NCBI GenBank assembly: GCA_003577315.1
Contig: QEVK01000015.1
Coordinates: 161,295-225,294, forward strand
Source of the DNA: Hyphomicrobiales bacterium
GTDB taxonomy: Bacteria; Pseudomonadota; Alphaproteobacteria; Rhizobiales; Rhizobiaceae
Length of the DNA: 64,000 nucleotides
Reading direction: 5' to 3'
Below are positions 54,795-63,905 of the stretch, one piece after another. The notes under the pieces were generated by a model. That model was not told the origin of the DNA, searched no databases, and worked only from the letters and a program-made list of their open reading frames with translations. Made by a program: the position numbers and the translations under genes. How positions within the stretch are numbered: position 1 is the first letter of the stretch; every line of letters begins with the position of its first letter.

Positions 54795-56528
54795 ATGTAT
54801 CCGGCTGCGGAGATAAGAGCCTACAAGGGGCGTCCGGTAGTCGGCGCCGCCATCGGCATCGGTATTGCCGCCAAGGCGGCGGTGCGGGGTGGTGCGGATT
54901 TTCTCCTCGTCCTCAACGCGGGGCGGCTGAGAGTGATGGGCGCGCCGTCGCCGGTGTGCATGCTGGCGGTCGGGGACAGCAACAAGTCGGTTCTCGAGGT
55001 TGGAACACGCGAGATTCTCGGGCACGTGTCGCGCCCGGTGTTTTTCGGGGCCTGCGTATTCGACCCGAGACTGGAGATCGACGCGCTGCTGGCGACTATC
55101 AAGCAGCTGGGGTTTTCAGGGGTCGCCAACTTTCCAAGCGCCATTCATCTGGACGGCTCCTGTCGGGAGATGATCGAGCGGCGCGGGATAGGCTTCGCGC
55201 GTGAGACGGAGATGCTGCGTCGTGCTCGCGAGGCGGGCTTGTTGACCTTTGGCTATGCGACCAACAAGGCCGAGGCTCTGGCGCTGGCCGACGTCAATCC
55301 GACGGTTTTCTGCCTGAACTTCGGATGGAATGCCGGTGGAGTGCAGGGCCTGGGCGGAACCTATGATCTGGATGAGGCTGGCGAGCGCGCACGCTCGGTC
55401 ATACAAGCCTTTCGACGCCTTTCCCCGAACTCGATCTGTCTCATCGAGGGCGGCCCCATCGTCACGGCGGACGATATGTTCCAGGTTTATATCGATGCGC
55501 GCGCCGACGGGTATGTCGGTGGATCAACCATCGATCGCGTCCCGTTCGAGGAATCGGTTACGCAGAGCACGTCCTCCTTCAAGACCGCGGGCTATTTCCG
55601 CTACGAGTCCGAGGCGCGAGACCGCAGGGTCGCCGCTTTTGCGTTGGGCGCCGGGCTTGCGGGGCAGTCACGGGCGTTCCTTTCCGCCATCGAGCGAGCG
55701 AGCTATCTGGCGTCCGCCAGGCAGCACGTCCTCGTAAGGGGCGAGCCGGGGAGCGGCAAGACAACGCTTGCCCGCGCCATCCACGGATGGAGCAAGCAGG
55801 ACGGCGGCATCTATGTCCTCGATGCGGCGATCCACACATCGGATTTCCAGATGCGACTGTTCGGCGGATTCGACAGCAGCACCGGGAAGCGGCGGATCGG
55901 CGCGCTGGAAATGCCCGCATGCACCACCATCATCAAGAATATCGATTGTCTCGACATGGGAACCCTCGCCATCCTCCAGTCAGCCATTGCGTCAGGCAGG
56001 GCGCCGTCGGAAACAGGCGAGACCCGGCCGCTGACCGCGCGCATCGTCGCCACAGCGCAACCCGCCGCGTCCACCGAGGGCATGGCCCGGACGCTGGACG
56101 GCATCTTCAACGCCTGCACGATCCTGCTGCCGCCGCTGAGGGAGCGCGCAGAAGATATCGTGCCCATCACGCAGAAGATCCTCGAAGCGCTGTCGGAGCG
56201 CCGCAAAGGCGATGCGGTGCAAATCTCCGCATCGGGATATCGCTTCCTGTTCTCGCATGAATGGCCCGGCAACGTCGCTGAACTGCGGGCAATGCTCGAA
56301 GACGTCACCTTGTCGACCAAAAGCCGGACCCTGGACTATGCCAGCTTTGCGGGGCGGCAGGGGCCTGCGGTCCGTTCGAAGCGGAAGGTGTCCGATCGCG
56401 AGGAACAGATATGGATTCTTGCGAGCCTGAAACGTCATCGCTTCAGGAAATCGGAGACCGCGGAAGATCTCGGCATTTCACGCCGGACACTCTACAACAA
56501 GATGCGCAAGTACGGCCTTTCAGGTTGA
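54795..56528 (+). CDS. Regulator fusing PEP-hydrolase-like TIM barrel to NtrC-type AAA and Fis HTH
   Basis: Protein of 577 residues. Residues 1 to about 285 form a TIM barrel homologous to the enzyme at 58556 (GRPVVGAAIGIGIAAKAA, LVLNAGRLRVMG, GFSGVANFPSAIHLDG, IEGGPIVTADD). About 315-520 is an AAA domain with Walker A RGEPGSGKTTLARAI, but the GAFTGA loop that contacts sigma-54 is absent and Walker B is weak (TTIIKNID). The C-terminal Fis-type HTH reads KSETAEDLGISRRTLYNKMRKYGL. It is probably a regulator of the Tm-1-like locus sensing the substrate with a repurposed enzyme fold, working with sigma-70. Start ATG at 54795 after AGAAGGAACC. Confidence 0.86.
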   Translation: MYPAAEIRAYKGRPVVGAAIGIGIAAKAAVRGGADFLLVLNAGRLRVMGAPSPVCMLAVGDSNKSVLEVGTREILGHVSRPVFFGACVFDPRLEIDALLATIKQLGFSGVANFPSAIHLDGSCREMIERRGIGFARETEMLRRAREAGLLTFGYATNKAEALALADVNPTVFCLNFGWNAGGVQGLGGTYDLDEAGERARSVIQAFRRLSPNSICLIEGGPIVTADDMFQVYIDARADGYVGGSTIDRVPFEESVTQSTSSFKTAGYFRYESEARDRRVAAFALGAGLAGQSRAFLSAIERASYLASARQHVLVRGEPGSGKTTLARAIHGWSKQDGGIYVLDAAIHTSDFQMRLFGGFDSSTGKRRIGALEMPACTTIIKNIDCLDMGTLAILQSAIASGRAPSETGETRPLTARIVATAQPAASTEGMARTLDGIFNACTILLPPLRERAEDIVPITQKILEALSERRKGDAVQISASGYRFLFSHEWPGNVAELRAMLEDVTLSTKSRTLDYASFAGRQGPAVRSKRKVSDREEQIWILASLKRHRFRKSETAEDLGISRRTLYNKMRKYGLSG

Positions 56529-56577
56529 AGCACGGCCCGACCGTGCCCGGCGATCCCCGCAGAACGCCGCGCGAGGA

Positions 56578-57195
56578 CTACGGAAGAACAAATATGGTCC
56601 GCAGCGTGGACGCGCCCGCCGAGGCGTCCGGCGCCGGCCGATCCGGTGACAGCAGCACGTGGCGATCCAGGCCGGCCCGCAGGATCCGCGGCAGCATCTG
56701 ATCCGACAGCATCAGGCCGCACGCATCGAACCCCTCTTCTCGCAGCGCGGCAAGACGCTCCAGCTCCAGCGTCACGCCGCATCCCATCCGGTCGAGGTTT
56801 TCGCCGAACATGCCATCAAAAATCTGCACGGTCGGAAAATTGACAACCGTCCGGATCCGGGCCTTTCGGAGCTGGGCAACCAGGCTGCCGACATGCAGGA
56901 ACGGGTCTGCGGCGAAAAATGCAGCGGCTGTTGGTCGTCGCGCATGGGGCAGGCGATTCAATCGTTCAAGCTCTTTCATCAGCAGATCGTTTGCGTCGAA
57001 GAGCGGGAGCGCCGCGATCAGCGCGGCATCGGCTGCATCGACATAGTCGAGCACCGGGCAGAGCACCGGGTCCAGGTCCGCCTGCCGCGCAGCCTCGACA
57101 TGGGAAAGCCGGCACAGGGCGAGCGAGCGTTCGGGCTCTCGCACGCTATCCCTGCTCGATCCGTGCGGACGGGGGGCGGGACGCACGATTCCCAT
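56578..57195 (-). CDS. Truncated PEP-hydrolase-like TIM-barrel paralogue
   Basis: Protein of 205 residues. Its middle part aligns with the full-length enzyme at 58556: FDANDLLMKELERL, FFAADPFLHVGSLVAQLRKARI, TVVNFPTVQIFDGMFGENLDRMG. The match ends where the barrel would need about 100 more residues, so only roughly the first two thirds of the fold is present and it is probably a remnant or a modified accessory protein. The ribosome site AAGGAGG is 14 bases from the ATG at 57195, rather far, and the first 30 residues look non-homologous, so the 5' end is uncertain. Confidence 0.62.
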   Translation of the reverse strand: MGIVRPAPRPHGSSRDSVREPERSLALCRLSHVEAARQADLDPVLCPVLDYVDAADAALIAALPLFDANDLLMKELERLNRLPHARRPTAAAFFAADPFLHVGSLVAQLRKARIRTVVNFPTVQIFDGMFGENLDRMGCGVTLELERLAALREEGFDACGLMLSDQMLPRILRAGLDRHVLLSPDRPAPDASAGASTLRTIFVLP

Positions 57196-57320
57196 TTTTG
57201 CTCATTCGGCCTCCTTTTTATGTTGAGAGCCTGTCGGGTGCTACGTAGCCTCAATCAAGAGGAAATACGCAACAAAAGACGCGCTCCAAGCTTCGTCCGC
57301 CAGCCAGAGGGAGGGGTACG

Positions 57321-58517
57321 ATGAAGACGGTCTATATTATTGGAACATGCGACACCAAGGAAGCGGAGCTCAGCTTCGCCAGGCAGATCCTGGTCGACCT
57401 CGGGGTGCCCGCAATTCTCGTCGACGTGGGGACGCGGTCCTCGTCCACGGCGGCGGACATTTCCGCGACGGAGGTCGCCCAGGCGCATCCGGGGGGCGCG
57501 GGAGCGGTCCTGGATCAAAACGATCGCGGCCTGGCGGTCGGTGCGATGGCGGAGGCTCTGACACGTTTCCTGCTGCTGCGCGACGACATCGGCGGCGTGC
57601 TCGGGCTCGGCGGTTCCGGCAACACGGCGATCGTGACGACCGCGATGCGCGCCCTGCCGGTCGGCGTCCCCAAGCTGATGGTCTCCACGATGGCGTCGGG
57701 AAACACCGCTCCCTATGTCGGACCGTCCGATATCGCGATGATGTATTCGGTTGTCGATATCGCCGGGTTGAACGCCATCTCCCGCAAGGTCATCGGCAAC
57801 GCGGCGCATGCGCTCGCAGGCATGTGCCGTCACGATGTCGCGGCCGCGCCGGATGACAAGCCGACGCTGGGCATGACGATGTTCGGCGTCACCACGTCCT
57901 GCGTCGATCAGGTCCGAACGCTCATGGACGGCAGCTACGACTGCTACGTCTTCCATGCGACCGGCACTGGTGGGCAGTCGATGGAGAAGCTGGCGGACTC
58001 CCGGCTCCTGTCGGCGGTCGCCGACATCACGACCACCGAGGTGGCGGATTTCAAGTTTGGAGGCGTGTTGCCGTGCACCGCCGATCGCTTCGGAGCCTTC
58101 ATCCGCACGGGGCTTCCCTATGTCGGTTCCGTCGGCGCGGTGGACATGGTGAACTTCGGCGCGAGGGAAACTGTGCCGCCGCAGTTTCAGGGGCGCAATC
58201 TTTACGTCCACAACAGCCAGGTCACCTTGATGCGGACGACGCCGTCCGAAAACGCCGCGATCGGTGAATGGATCGTCACGCGCCTGAACCAGATGGGCGG
58301 CCCCGTTCGTTTCCTGTTGCCGCTGGGTGGCGTGTCGGCCCTCGATGCTCCCGGCCAGCCGTTTCACGATCCCGACGCCGACGAGGCGTTGTTCCAGGCC
58401 GTCCGGTCCGGTTGGACCGCGGCGCCGAACCGGAAGCTCGTCGAGGTGGACGCCCATATCAACGAACCCAGATTTGCCGCCGCGATCGCCGATGCGCTCC
58501 GCGAGATTGCGGGCTGA
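57321..58517 (+). CDS. UPF0261 family protein (Tm-1-like ATP-binding domain)
   Basis: Protein of 398 residues homologous to the N-terminal half of tomato Tm-1. It opens [21 protein letters not shown] and shows [68 protein letters not shown] and the C-terminal [24 protein letters not shown]. The family binds ATP; a substrate in bacteria is not established. The TIM-barrel half of Tm-1 is encoded by the next gene 38 bases on. A palindrome GCTACGTAGC at 57240-57249 upstream is a possible operator. Start ATG at 57321 after GAGGGAGGGGTACG. Confidence 0.9.
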   Translation: MKTVYIIGTCDTKEAELSFARQILVDLGVPAILVDVGTRSSSTAADISATEVAQAHPGGAGAVLDQNDRGLAVGAMAEALTRFLLLRDDIGGVLGLGGSGNTAIVTTAMRALPVGVPKLMVSTMASGNTAPYVGPSDIAMMYSVVDIAGLNAISRKVIGNAAHALAGMCRHDVAAAPDDKPTLGMTMFGVTTSCVDQVRTLMDGSYDCYVFHATGTGGQSMEKLADSRLLSAVADITTTEVADFKFGGVLPCTADRFGAFIRTGLPYVGSVGAVDMVNFGARETVPPQFQGRNLYVHNSQVTLMRTTPSENAAIGEWIVTRLNQMGGPVRFLLPLGGVSALDAPGQPFHDPDADEALFQAVRSGWTAAPNRKLVEVDAHINEPRFAAAIADALREIAG

Positions 58518-58555
58518 TCGGCCATCGCCCGGTCGAACGTCGCCTGGAGACTGGA

Positions 58556-59389
58556 ATGCCTAAATTTTCTCGAAGCGAACTTCTTGCACGCTTTCGCGTC
58601 CAGATCGCGGACGGACGGCCAATCATCGGCGGCGGCGCCGGCACCGGCCTGTCGGCGAAGTGCGAGGAAGAGGGTGGGATCGACCTTATCGTCATCTACA
58701 ATTCCGGCCGCTATCGCATGGCGGGCCGCGGGTCGCTCGCCGGGTTGCTCGCCTACGGGAACGCAAACGACATCGTCAAGGAAATGGCTCGCGAGGTGCT
58801 CCCGGTGGTCAGGAAGACCCCGGTTCTCGCCGGCGTCAATGCTACCGATCCTTTCGCGATCTTGGACCATCTCCTCGACGAGCTTGACGCATTGGGCTTC
58901 TCGGGCGTGCAGAACTTTCCAACCGTAGGCCTCATCGACGGCGTCTTCCGACAGAATCTGGAGGAGACGGGCATGGGCTACGACAGCGAGATCGAGATGA
59001 TCCGGCTGGCGCACCGCAAGGATATGCTGACGACGCCTTACGTCTTCTCAAGCGAGCAAGCCGTCGAGATGGCGAAAGCCGGCGCCGACATCATCGTACC
59101 GCATATGGGGCTGACGACAGGTGGGTCGATCGGCGCCGAAACGGCGAAGTCGCTCGACGACTGTGTGGCTCTTATCGACGAGTGGTCGGAGGCCGCGCGG
59201 CGCGTCCGCAAGGACATCATCGTGCTGTGCCATGGCGGGCCCATCGCCACACCGCAAGACGCGGCCTATGTGCTGGCCCAGGCCAAGCTTTGCGACGGTT
59301 TCTATGGCGCGAGCTCCATGGAGCGGCTGCCGACCGAACTGGCGCTGATCGAGCAAACGAGGACGTTCAAGTCGATCGGCTGCGACTGA
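58556..59389 (+). CDS. PEP-hydrolase-like TIM-barrel enzyme (Tm-1 C-terminal-like)
   Basis: Protein of 277 residues of the phosphoenolpyruvate-hydrolase-like TIM-barrel family (PF09370 type). Blocks seen: [86 protein letters not shown] and [18 protein letters not shown]. It corresponds to the C-terminal half of plant Tm-1, here a separate gene after UPF0261. The catalytic reaction is not established. Start ATG at 58556 after CTGGAGACTGGA. Confidence 0.9.
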   Translation: MPKFSRSELLARFRVQIADGRPIIGGGAGTGLSAKCEEEGGIDLIVIYNSGRYRMAGRGSLAGLLAYGNANDIVKEMAREVLPVVRKTPVLAGVNATDPFAILDHLLDELDALGFSGVQNFPTVGLIDGVFRQNLEETGMGYDSEIEMIRLAHRKDMLTTPYVFSSEQAVEMAKAGADIIVPHMGLTTGGSIGAETAKSLDDCVALIDEWSEAARRVRKDIIVLCHGGPIATPQDAAYVLAQAKLCDGFYGASSMERLPTELALIEQTRTFKSIGCD

Positions 59390-59420
59390 AAAGACAGAAA
59401 ATCATAAATGGGAGGTAGTG

Positions 59421-60488
59421 ATGACAATAAAGCAAGGTCCGTTCGCGTCCACCTTGAGCCGACGAGTCGTCCTGCAGGGAGCAGCGGCCCTGCTGGTCCT
59501 GCCGACGGCGGCGAGGGGCCAGGAAAAGCTTGAGAAAACGTCGCTGACGATCGGCATCGGACCGGACTTCGGCACAAGCGGCTCCGCCGTGATCGCGCTG
59601 GAGAAGGGATATTTCAAGGAACAGGGTCTCGAACAGGTCGAGCTGAAGACGTTTTCCGCCGGCCTGCAACAGGTCGAGGCCCTGGTGGCGGGCGGGCTCG
59701 ATGTGGCCATGCCGACGCAAGCTCCGGTCCTGACGGCGCGAAGCAACGGCATCCCGCTGGTGCTGTTCGCCAGCGTCGCCGCCTACAACGACTCGCTGGC
59801 CCTCGTCGTCCGGGAGGGCAAGGTCGTCGAAAAGCCGACCGATCTCTACGGCCTGAAAATCGGCGTGCTGAAAGGATCTGGAGCGGAGATGATGGTCAAC
59901 GCCATCATCAAGCACTACGGCCTCGACGCCTCGAAGATCGAAACGGTCAGCCTTGCGCCGCCGGAGCAACTGTCCGGCTTGTCGACTGCGGCGATCGACG
60001 CGATTTGCGTCTGGCAGCCCTGGGTGTTCGAGGCGACGCGCGCAGGCGGCAAGATCGTGCATACCGGCACGACCAGCTTCCTTGAGACCAACAAGGAGGA
60101 AAAGGTTGCGGTCGACTGGACCCGCGGCCTGTGCTGCGCGCACGAGCGGTTCGTCAGGGCCAATCCAAAAACCCTGGAAGCAATGGTGCGCGCCCTCGCC
60201 GACGCGCAGGCATTCATCGCGAAGCCGGAGAATTTCGCGGAGGTGAACACGATCTTCTCCGGTTACCAGAACCAGTCCCCCGACATGAATGCGGTCGTGA
60301 TCAAAACGTTCGGACCTTCCATTGCGCTCGACGAGCGTTTCGTCAACGATATCGAGGAGGTGCAGAACTTCCTTTTGGAAAGCAACCGGATGAAGCGGAA
60401 AGTCGATGTCGAAGGGATGCTCTTCGGTGGGCCGCTGCGCAGCATCGATCCGCAGCTTGTCTCCGTGAACGCGAAATGGGAGCCGTGA
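59421..60488 (+). CDS. ABC transporter substrate-binding protein, NMT1/TauA type
   Basis: Periplasmic binding protein, 355 residues, with a signal opening SRRVVLQGAAALLVLPTAARGQ; its twin Arg resembles a Tat signal. Mature features LTIGIGPDFGTSGSAVIALEKGYFKEQGL, GGLDVAMPTQAPVLTARSNGIPLVLFA and GLKIGVLKGSGAEMMVNAII belong to the nitrate/taurine/sulfonate-type SBPs. The ATG at 59421 lies six bases after GGGAGG; a GTG at 59418 is the alternative. The neighbouring sulfatase hints at a sulfated or sulfonated ligand. Confidence 0.88.
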   Translation: MTIKQGPFASTLSRRVVLQGAAALLVLPTAARGQEKLEKTSLTIGIGPDFGTSGSAVIALEKGYFKEQGLEQVELKTFSAGLQQVEALVAGGLDVAMPTQAPVLTARSNGIPLVLFASVAAYNDSLALVVREGKVVEKPTDLYGLKIGVLKGSGAEMMVNAIIKHYGLDASKIETVSLAPPEQLSGLSTAAIDAICVWQPWVFEATRAGGKIVHTGTTSFLETNKEEKVAVDWTRGLCCAHERFVRANPKTLEAMVRALADAQAFIAKPENFAEVNTIFSGYQNQSPDMNAVVIKTFGPSIALDERFVNDIEEVQNFLLESNRMKRKVDVEGMLFGGPLRSIDPQLVSVNAKWEP

Positions 60489-61312
60489 TGGCGGCCACAC
60501 CCCGTTCCGCGCAAAGCGCCGGCGCGGCGACGCCGGCGCAGAACGCACCGGCGGAGCTCCAGTTGCAGATGCGCGGCATTGTCATCGAAAATGTGACGAA
60601 GAGCTATCTCGACGCCCGCAACATCACCGTGCAGGCGCTTTCAACGATCGATCTCGAGATCGCGAGCGGTGAGTTCGTCTGCCTGATCGGAAAGAGCGGT
60701 TGCGGCAAGACCACCTTGCTGAACATCATCGCGGGCTTTGTCACGCCGAGTACGGGGCGCGTTCTGGTGGACGGCGAGCGCGTGACGCGCCCCGGCCAGG
60801 GCAAGGGAATGGTTTTCCAGCAATTCGCGCTGTTCCCATGGCTGACCGCAATCGGAAACATTGATTTCGCCCTGAAGCAACGCAACCTGGACAAGGCGAC
60901 CCGGCAGACGCTTGCAGCCGAGTTGATCGGGCTGATCGGGCTGAAGGGTTTCGAGGAGAAATATCCCTATCAGCTCTCCGGCGGCATGCAGCAGCGGGTC
61001 GCCATCGCGCGGGCGCTGGCGATCGATCCGAAGGTTCTGCTGATGGACGAGCCGCTCGGCGCCCTCGACGAACTGACGCGCGACACGCTGCAAGCCGAGA
61101 TTCTGCGCATCTGGGCGGCGCATAGGAAGACCATCGTTTTCGTGACCCATAGCGTCACCGAGGCCGTCCGGCTGGCGGATCGCATCGTCGTCATGAGCGC
61201 GGGGCCGGGTCGGATTTCACAGATCATTCCCATCAGCATTCCTCGTCCGCGCCTGCGCACGAACGCTGAGGTGGTCGCCCTGGAAGAAATGGTGCAAGCG
61301 GCGCTCGGTTGA
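60488..61312 (+). CDS. ABC transporter ATPase, TauB/SsuB type
   Basis: ATP-binding subunit, 274 residues with a 25-residue Ala-rich extension at the N-terminus. Walker A GKSGCGKTTLLNIIAGF, Q-loop VFQQFALFPWL, signature QLSGGMQQRVAIARAL, Walker B VLLMDEPLGALDELTRD and H-loop VTHSVTEAV are intact. Its start overlaps the binding-protein stop (TGATG). It would energise the two permeases that follow. Confidence 0.91.
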   Translation: MAATPRSAQSAGAATPAQNAPAELQLQMRGIVIENVTKSYLDARNITVQALSTIDLEIASGEFVCLIGKSGCGKTTLLNIIAGFVTPSTGRVLVDGERVTRPGQGKGMVFQQFALFPWLTAIGNIDFALKQRNLDKATRQTLAAELIGLIGLKGFEEKYPYQLSGGMQQRVAIARALAIDPKVLLMDEPLGALDELTRDTLQAEILRIWAAHRKTIVFVTHSVTEAVRLADRIVVMSAGPGRISQIIPISIPRPRLRTNAEVVALEEMVQAALG

Positions 61313-61336
61313 GCCGCTTCTCGTTGGAGCTGTCTG

Positions 61337-62128
61337 ATGGCCATGAGGAGCAGCAAGGGTTTATCGATAGCTTCCGGCTCGGTCATCGCCGTCGCTGCCT
61401 GGCTTCTGCTATGGGAAACGGCGTCGCGACTGGAATTGCTGGATCCTTTCCTCGCGCCTCCCCCGTCCGTGCTTTTCACGACGGCGTGGGAGCTTGTCAC
61501 CGAGGGCTTCCCCGACGGGATCACCATGCAGGGGCATGTCGTCGCCACGCTTGGGCGCGTGCTGATCGGCTTCGGCGTCGCCGCGGCGCTGGCGATCCCG
61601 CTCGGGATCGCTGTCGGCTACATGCCGACGCTGGAACTGCTGTTCGGCAGCATCATCACTTTTGGCCGGTCGATTGCGGCGATCAGCGTCCTGCCGCTGT
61701 TCGTGGCGTGGTTCGGCATCGGCGAGATGTCCAAAATCCTGCTGATCGCATTTGCGGCGTTCTGGATCATCATCACCTACACGGCAAGCAGCGTGAAATT
61801 CGTGGACCCGATGCTGCTGCGCGCGGCGCGGTCGATGGATGCGGGCGAGGGAACCATATTCCGGTCGGTCGTGTTGCCGGCTGCGCTTCCGCGAATCTTC
61901 ACCGGCCTCAAGGTCGGCCTCAGCGTCGCGTTCCTGGTGATCGCCGCGGCCGAAATGGTGGCCACTGTGAAGGGGCTCGGCGCGCTGATCCAGGAGGCGC
62001 GGACTTCGTTTCGCACGGATATCACCATGGTCGGCATGCTGGCGATCGGCGTGATTGGATACCTGACGTCCAAACTGCTCGACGTCCTGGCCGGGAGGCT
62101 GATGCCATGGCACAGACCATCGGAATAA
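61337..62128 (+). CDS. ABC transporter permease, TauC/SsuC type (first)
   Basis: Membrane permease, 263 residues with about six helices. LEPF-like start (SRLELLDPFLAPPPSVLF), the GMQGHVVATLGRVLIGFGVAAALAIPLGI region and the EAA loop RAARSMDAGEGTIFRSVVLPAALPRIFTGLKVGL mark the nitrate/sulfonate class. The second permease overlaps its end by 22 bases, suggesting a heterodimeric channel. Confidence 0.9.
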   Translation: MAMRSSKGLSIASGSVIAVAAWLLLWETASRLELLDPFLAPPPSVLFTTAWELVTEGFPDGITMQGHVVATLGRVLIGFGVAAALAIPLGIAVGYMPTLELLFGSIITFGRSIAAISVLPLFVAWFGIGEMSKILLIAFAAFWIIITYTASSVKFVDPMLLRAARSMDAGEGTIFRSVVLPAALPRIFTGLKVGLSVAFLVIAAAEMVATVKGLGALIQEARTSFRTDITMVGMLAIGVIGYLTSKLLDVLAGRLMPWHRPSE

Positions 62129-62922
62129 ACATGTCGATCCGGTTTCCGCCGTTTGTTCAGCGGCTGTTCTTCCTGGCGGCCGCGGCGGCGCTGATCCTGG
62201 CGTTATGGTCGGCCATGGTGGCCATCCGTTTCGTTCCCGAGAATCTCCTTCCCGGACCGGCCGCGGTAATGCAGGCCGGCTGGCAGGAAGCCGTGAGCGG
62301 CCGGCTTCTCGTCAGCACCGAAATCAGCATGCTGCGGCTATGCAGCGGATTCGCGATCGGCGCCGCAATCGGGGTCGTGCTCGGAATCCTGATGGGGCTC
62401 GCCCCCGTTGTCCGCATGGCGCTTGCGCCGATCGTCGAGCTCCTTCGCACGATTCCGCCGCTTGCATGGATTCCGCTCGCCATCATCTGGTTCGGGATCG
62501 GAGAAGCCTCGAAATTGTTCCTTATCGCGCTGACAGCCTTCATTCCGATCGTGATCGCCACGGATCGGGGCGTGAAGCAGATCGATCCGGTGCTGATGCG
62601 CGCGGCGCGCTCGCTGGACGTCCCCTCGCATCGCATGATGACGGGCGTCGTGCTGAAGGCGGCGATGCCCGATATCGCCACCGGACTGCGTCTGGGCTGG
62701 ACATTGTCGTTCGCCATTCTGGTCGGCGCGGAGATGATCGCGGCCGACGCCGGCATAGGCCATATGCTGATGAGGGCGATGAATGTCGGCCGCTTCGACA
62801 TCGTGATCCTGGGCATCCTGTTCCTCGGCGTCCTCAGCATTGCGACCGACGCCATTCTGACATTCCTCATAGCGCGCTTCCTGCTGCACTGGCACATGGG
62901 CAGCGACAAGGAGGTTCAATGA
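62107..62922 (+). CDS. ABC transporter permease, TauC/SsuC type (second)
   Basis: Second permease, 271 residues, about six helices. RFVPENLLPGPAAVMQAGW, PPLAWIPLAIIWFGIGEASKLFLI and the EAA loop RAARSLDVPSHRMMTGVVLKAAMPDIATGLRLGW are clear. It differs from the first permease in sequence, so the transporter probably uses two unlike channel subunits. The start at 62107 (after GGGAGGCTG) is preferred; an ATG at 62131 is the alternative. Confidence 0.88.
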   Translation: MAQTIGINMSIRFPPFVQRLFFLAAAAALILALWSAMVAIRFVPENLLPGPAAVMQAGWQEAVSGRLLVSTEISMLRLCSGFAIGAAIGVVLGILMGLAPVVRMALAPIVELLRTIPPLAWIPLAIIWFGIGEASKLFLIALTAFIPIVIATDRGVKQIDPVLMRAARSLDVPSHRMMTGVVLKAAMPDIATGLRLGWTLSFAILVGAEMIAADAGIGHMLMRAMNVGRFDIVILGILFLGVLSIATDAILTFLIARFLLHWHMGSDKEVQ

Positions 62923-63905
62923 TGGTCAACCAGATGCGTACATCGGCTGAGCGATCCCCGAGCTTCATCCTCTTCGTCACGGATCAGCAGCGGGCGGATT
63001 ATCTCGGATGCTACGGGCACCCGGTTGTTAGAACGCCGAACATCGACGCCATAGCGGCCAAAGGCACGCGGTTCGAACGGTTCTATGTCGCTTCGCCGGT
63101 CTGTATGGTCAACAGGGCGTCGCTGATGACCGGCCGGATGCCTTCGGTGCACGGGGTCCGCATGAACGGCATCCCGCTATCGCAGCAGCAGGCCACCTTC
63201 GTCGAGGTGCTGCGGTCGGCTGGCTACGCAACGGCGCTCGTCGGCAAGAGTCATCTGCAGAACATGGTCGACATCGCACCCTACGTGTCGCGCGAGGCGC
63301 GGCGCGGCAGGGCGCCGGCGGACAATCTGGCGGAAGCCCGTCGGCCCTACCCGGGCGACTACGATCAGGAGCTTCCGTCGCGCTGGCGTTCGCAGACGCC
63401 GCTGACGGTGCAGAAGCCCTTTTACGGATTCGATCATGTCGACCTGTGCACGGGTCACGGCGATCTGGCCGGAGGGCACTATTATCAATGGCTGCGCAAG
63501 CGGCTTGCTGACCCGGAATCGGTGCGCGGACCGGACCGGGCCTTGCCCAGCAATACGATATGCCCCCAGGCTTGGCGGACGTCGGTGCCCGAGAACCTCT
63601 ATCCGACCGCCTATATTCGTGACTGCGCGGTCGACTATCTCGCAACCGTGGGCGATCAGCCGTTTTTCCTTATGGTGTCATTTCCCGATCCGCACCATCC
63701 GTTCACGCCGCCCGGACGGTACTGGGACCTCTACGATCCCGACGATTTTCCGCTGCCTCGCTCTTTCGACGCAGCGGAGCGGGGCGTCGCCGCCGCGCAA
63801 TGGGCCAGGGCCTTCAGGCAAGCTCACCCGGACGCATCCGGCGGCTATGGCGCCTTCTCGGTCAGCGAGCGGGAGATCCGTGAGGCCATGGCGCTCACCG
63901 CCGGC
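62919..63905 (+). pseudogene. Sulfatase, interrupted by an insertion element
   Basis: Alkaline-phosphatase-superfamily sulfatase or phosphonate monoester hydrolase. Metal-binding start FVTDQQRADYLGCYGHPVVRTPNID and the modification motif SPVCMVNRASLMTGRMPSVHG are visible; position three of the C-x-P-S/N-R core is Val instead of Pro, and the Cys that becomes formylglycine is kept. The DPHHPFTPPGRYWDLYD stretch follows. Homology stops at residue about 329 (EREIREAMALTAG); then the frame runs into the element and ends at 63992. At least the C-terminal third is lost. It overlaps the permease stop by 4 bases and closes the operon. Confidence 0.8.
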
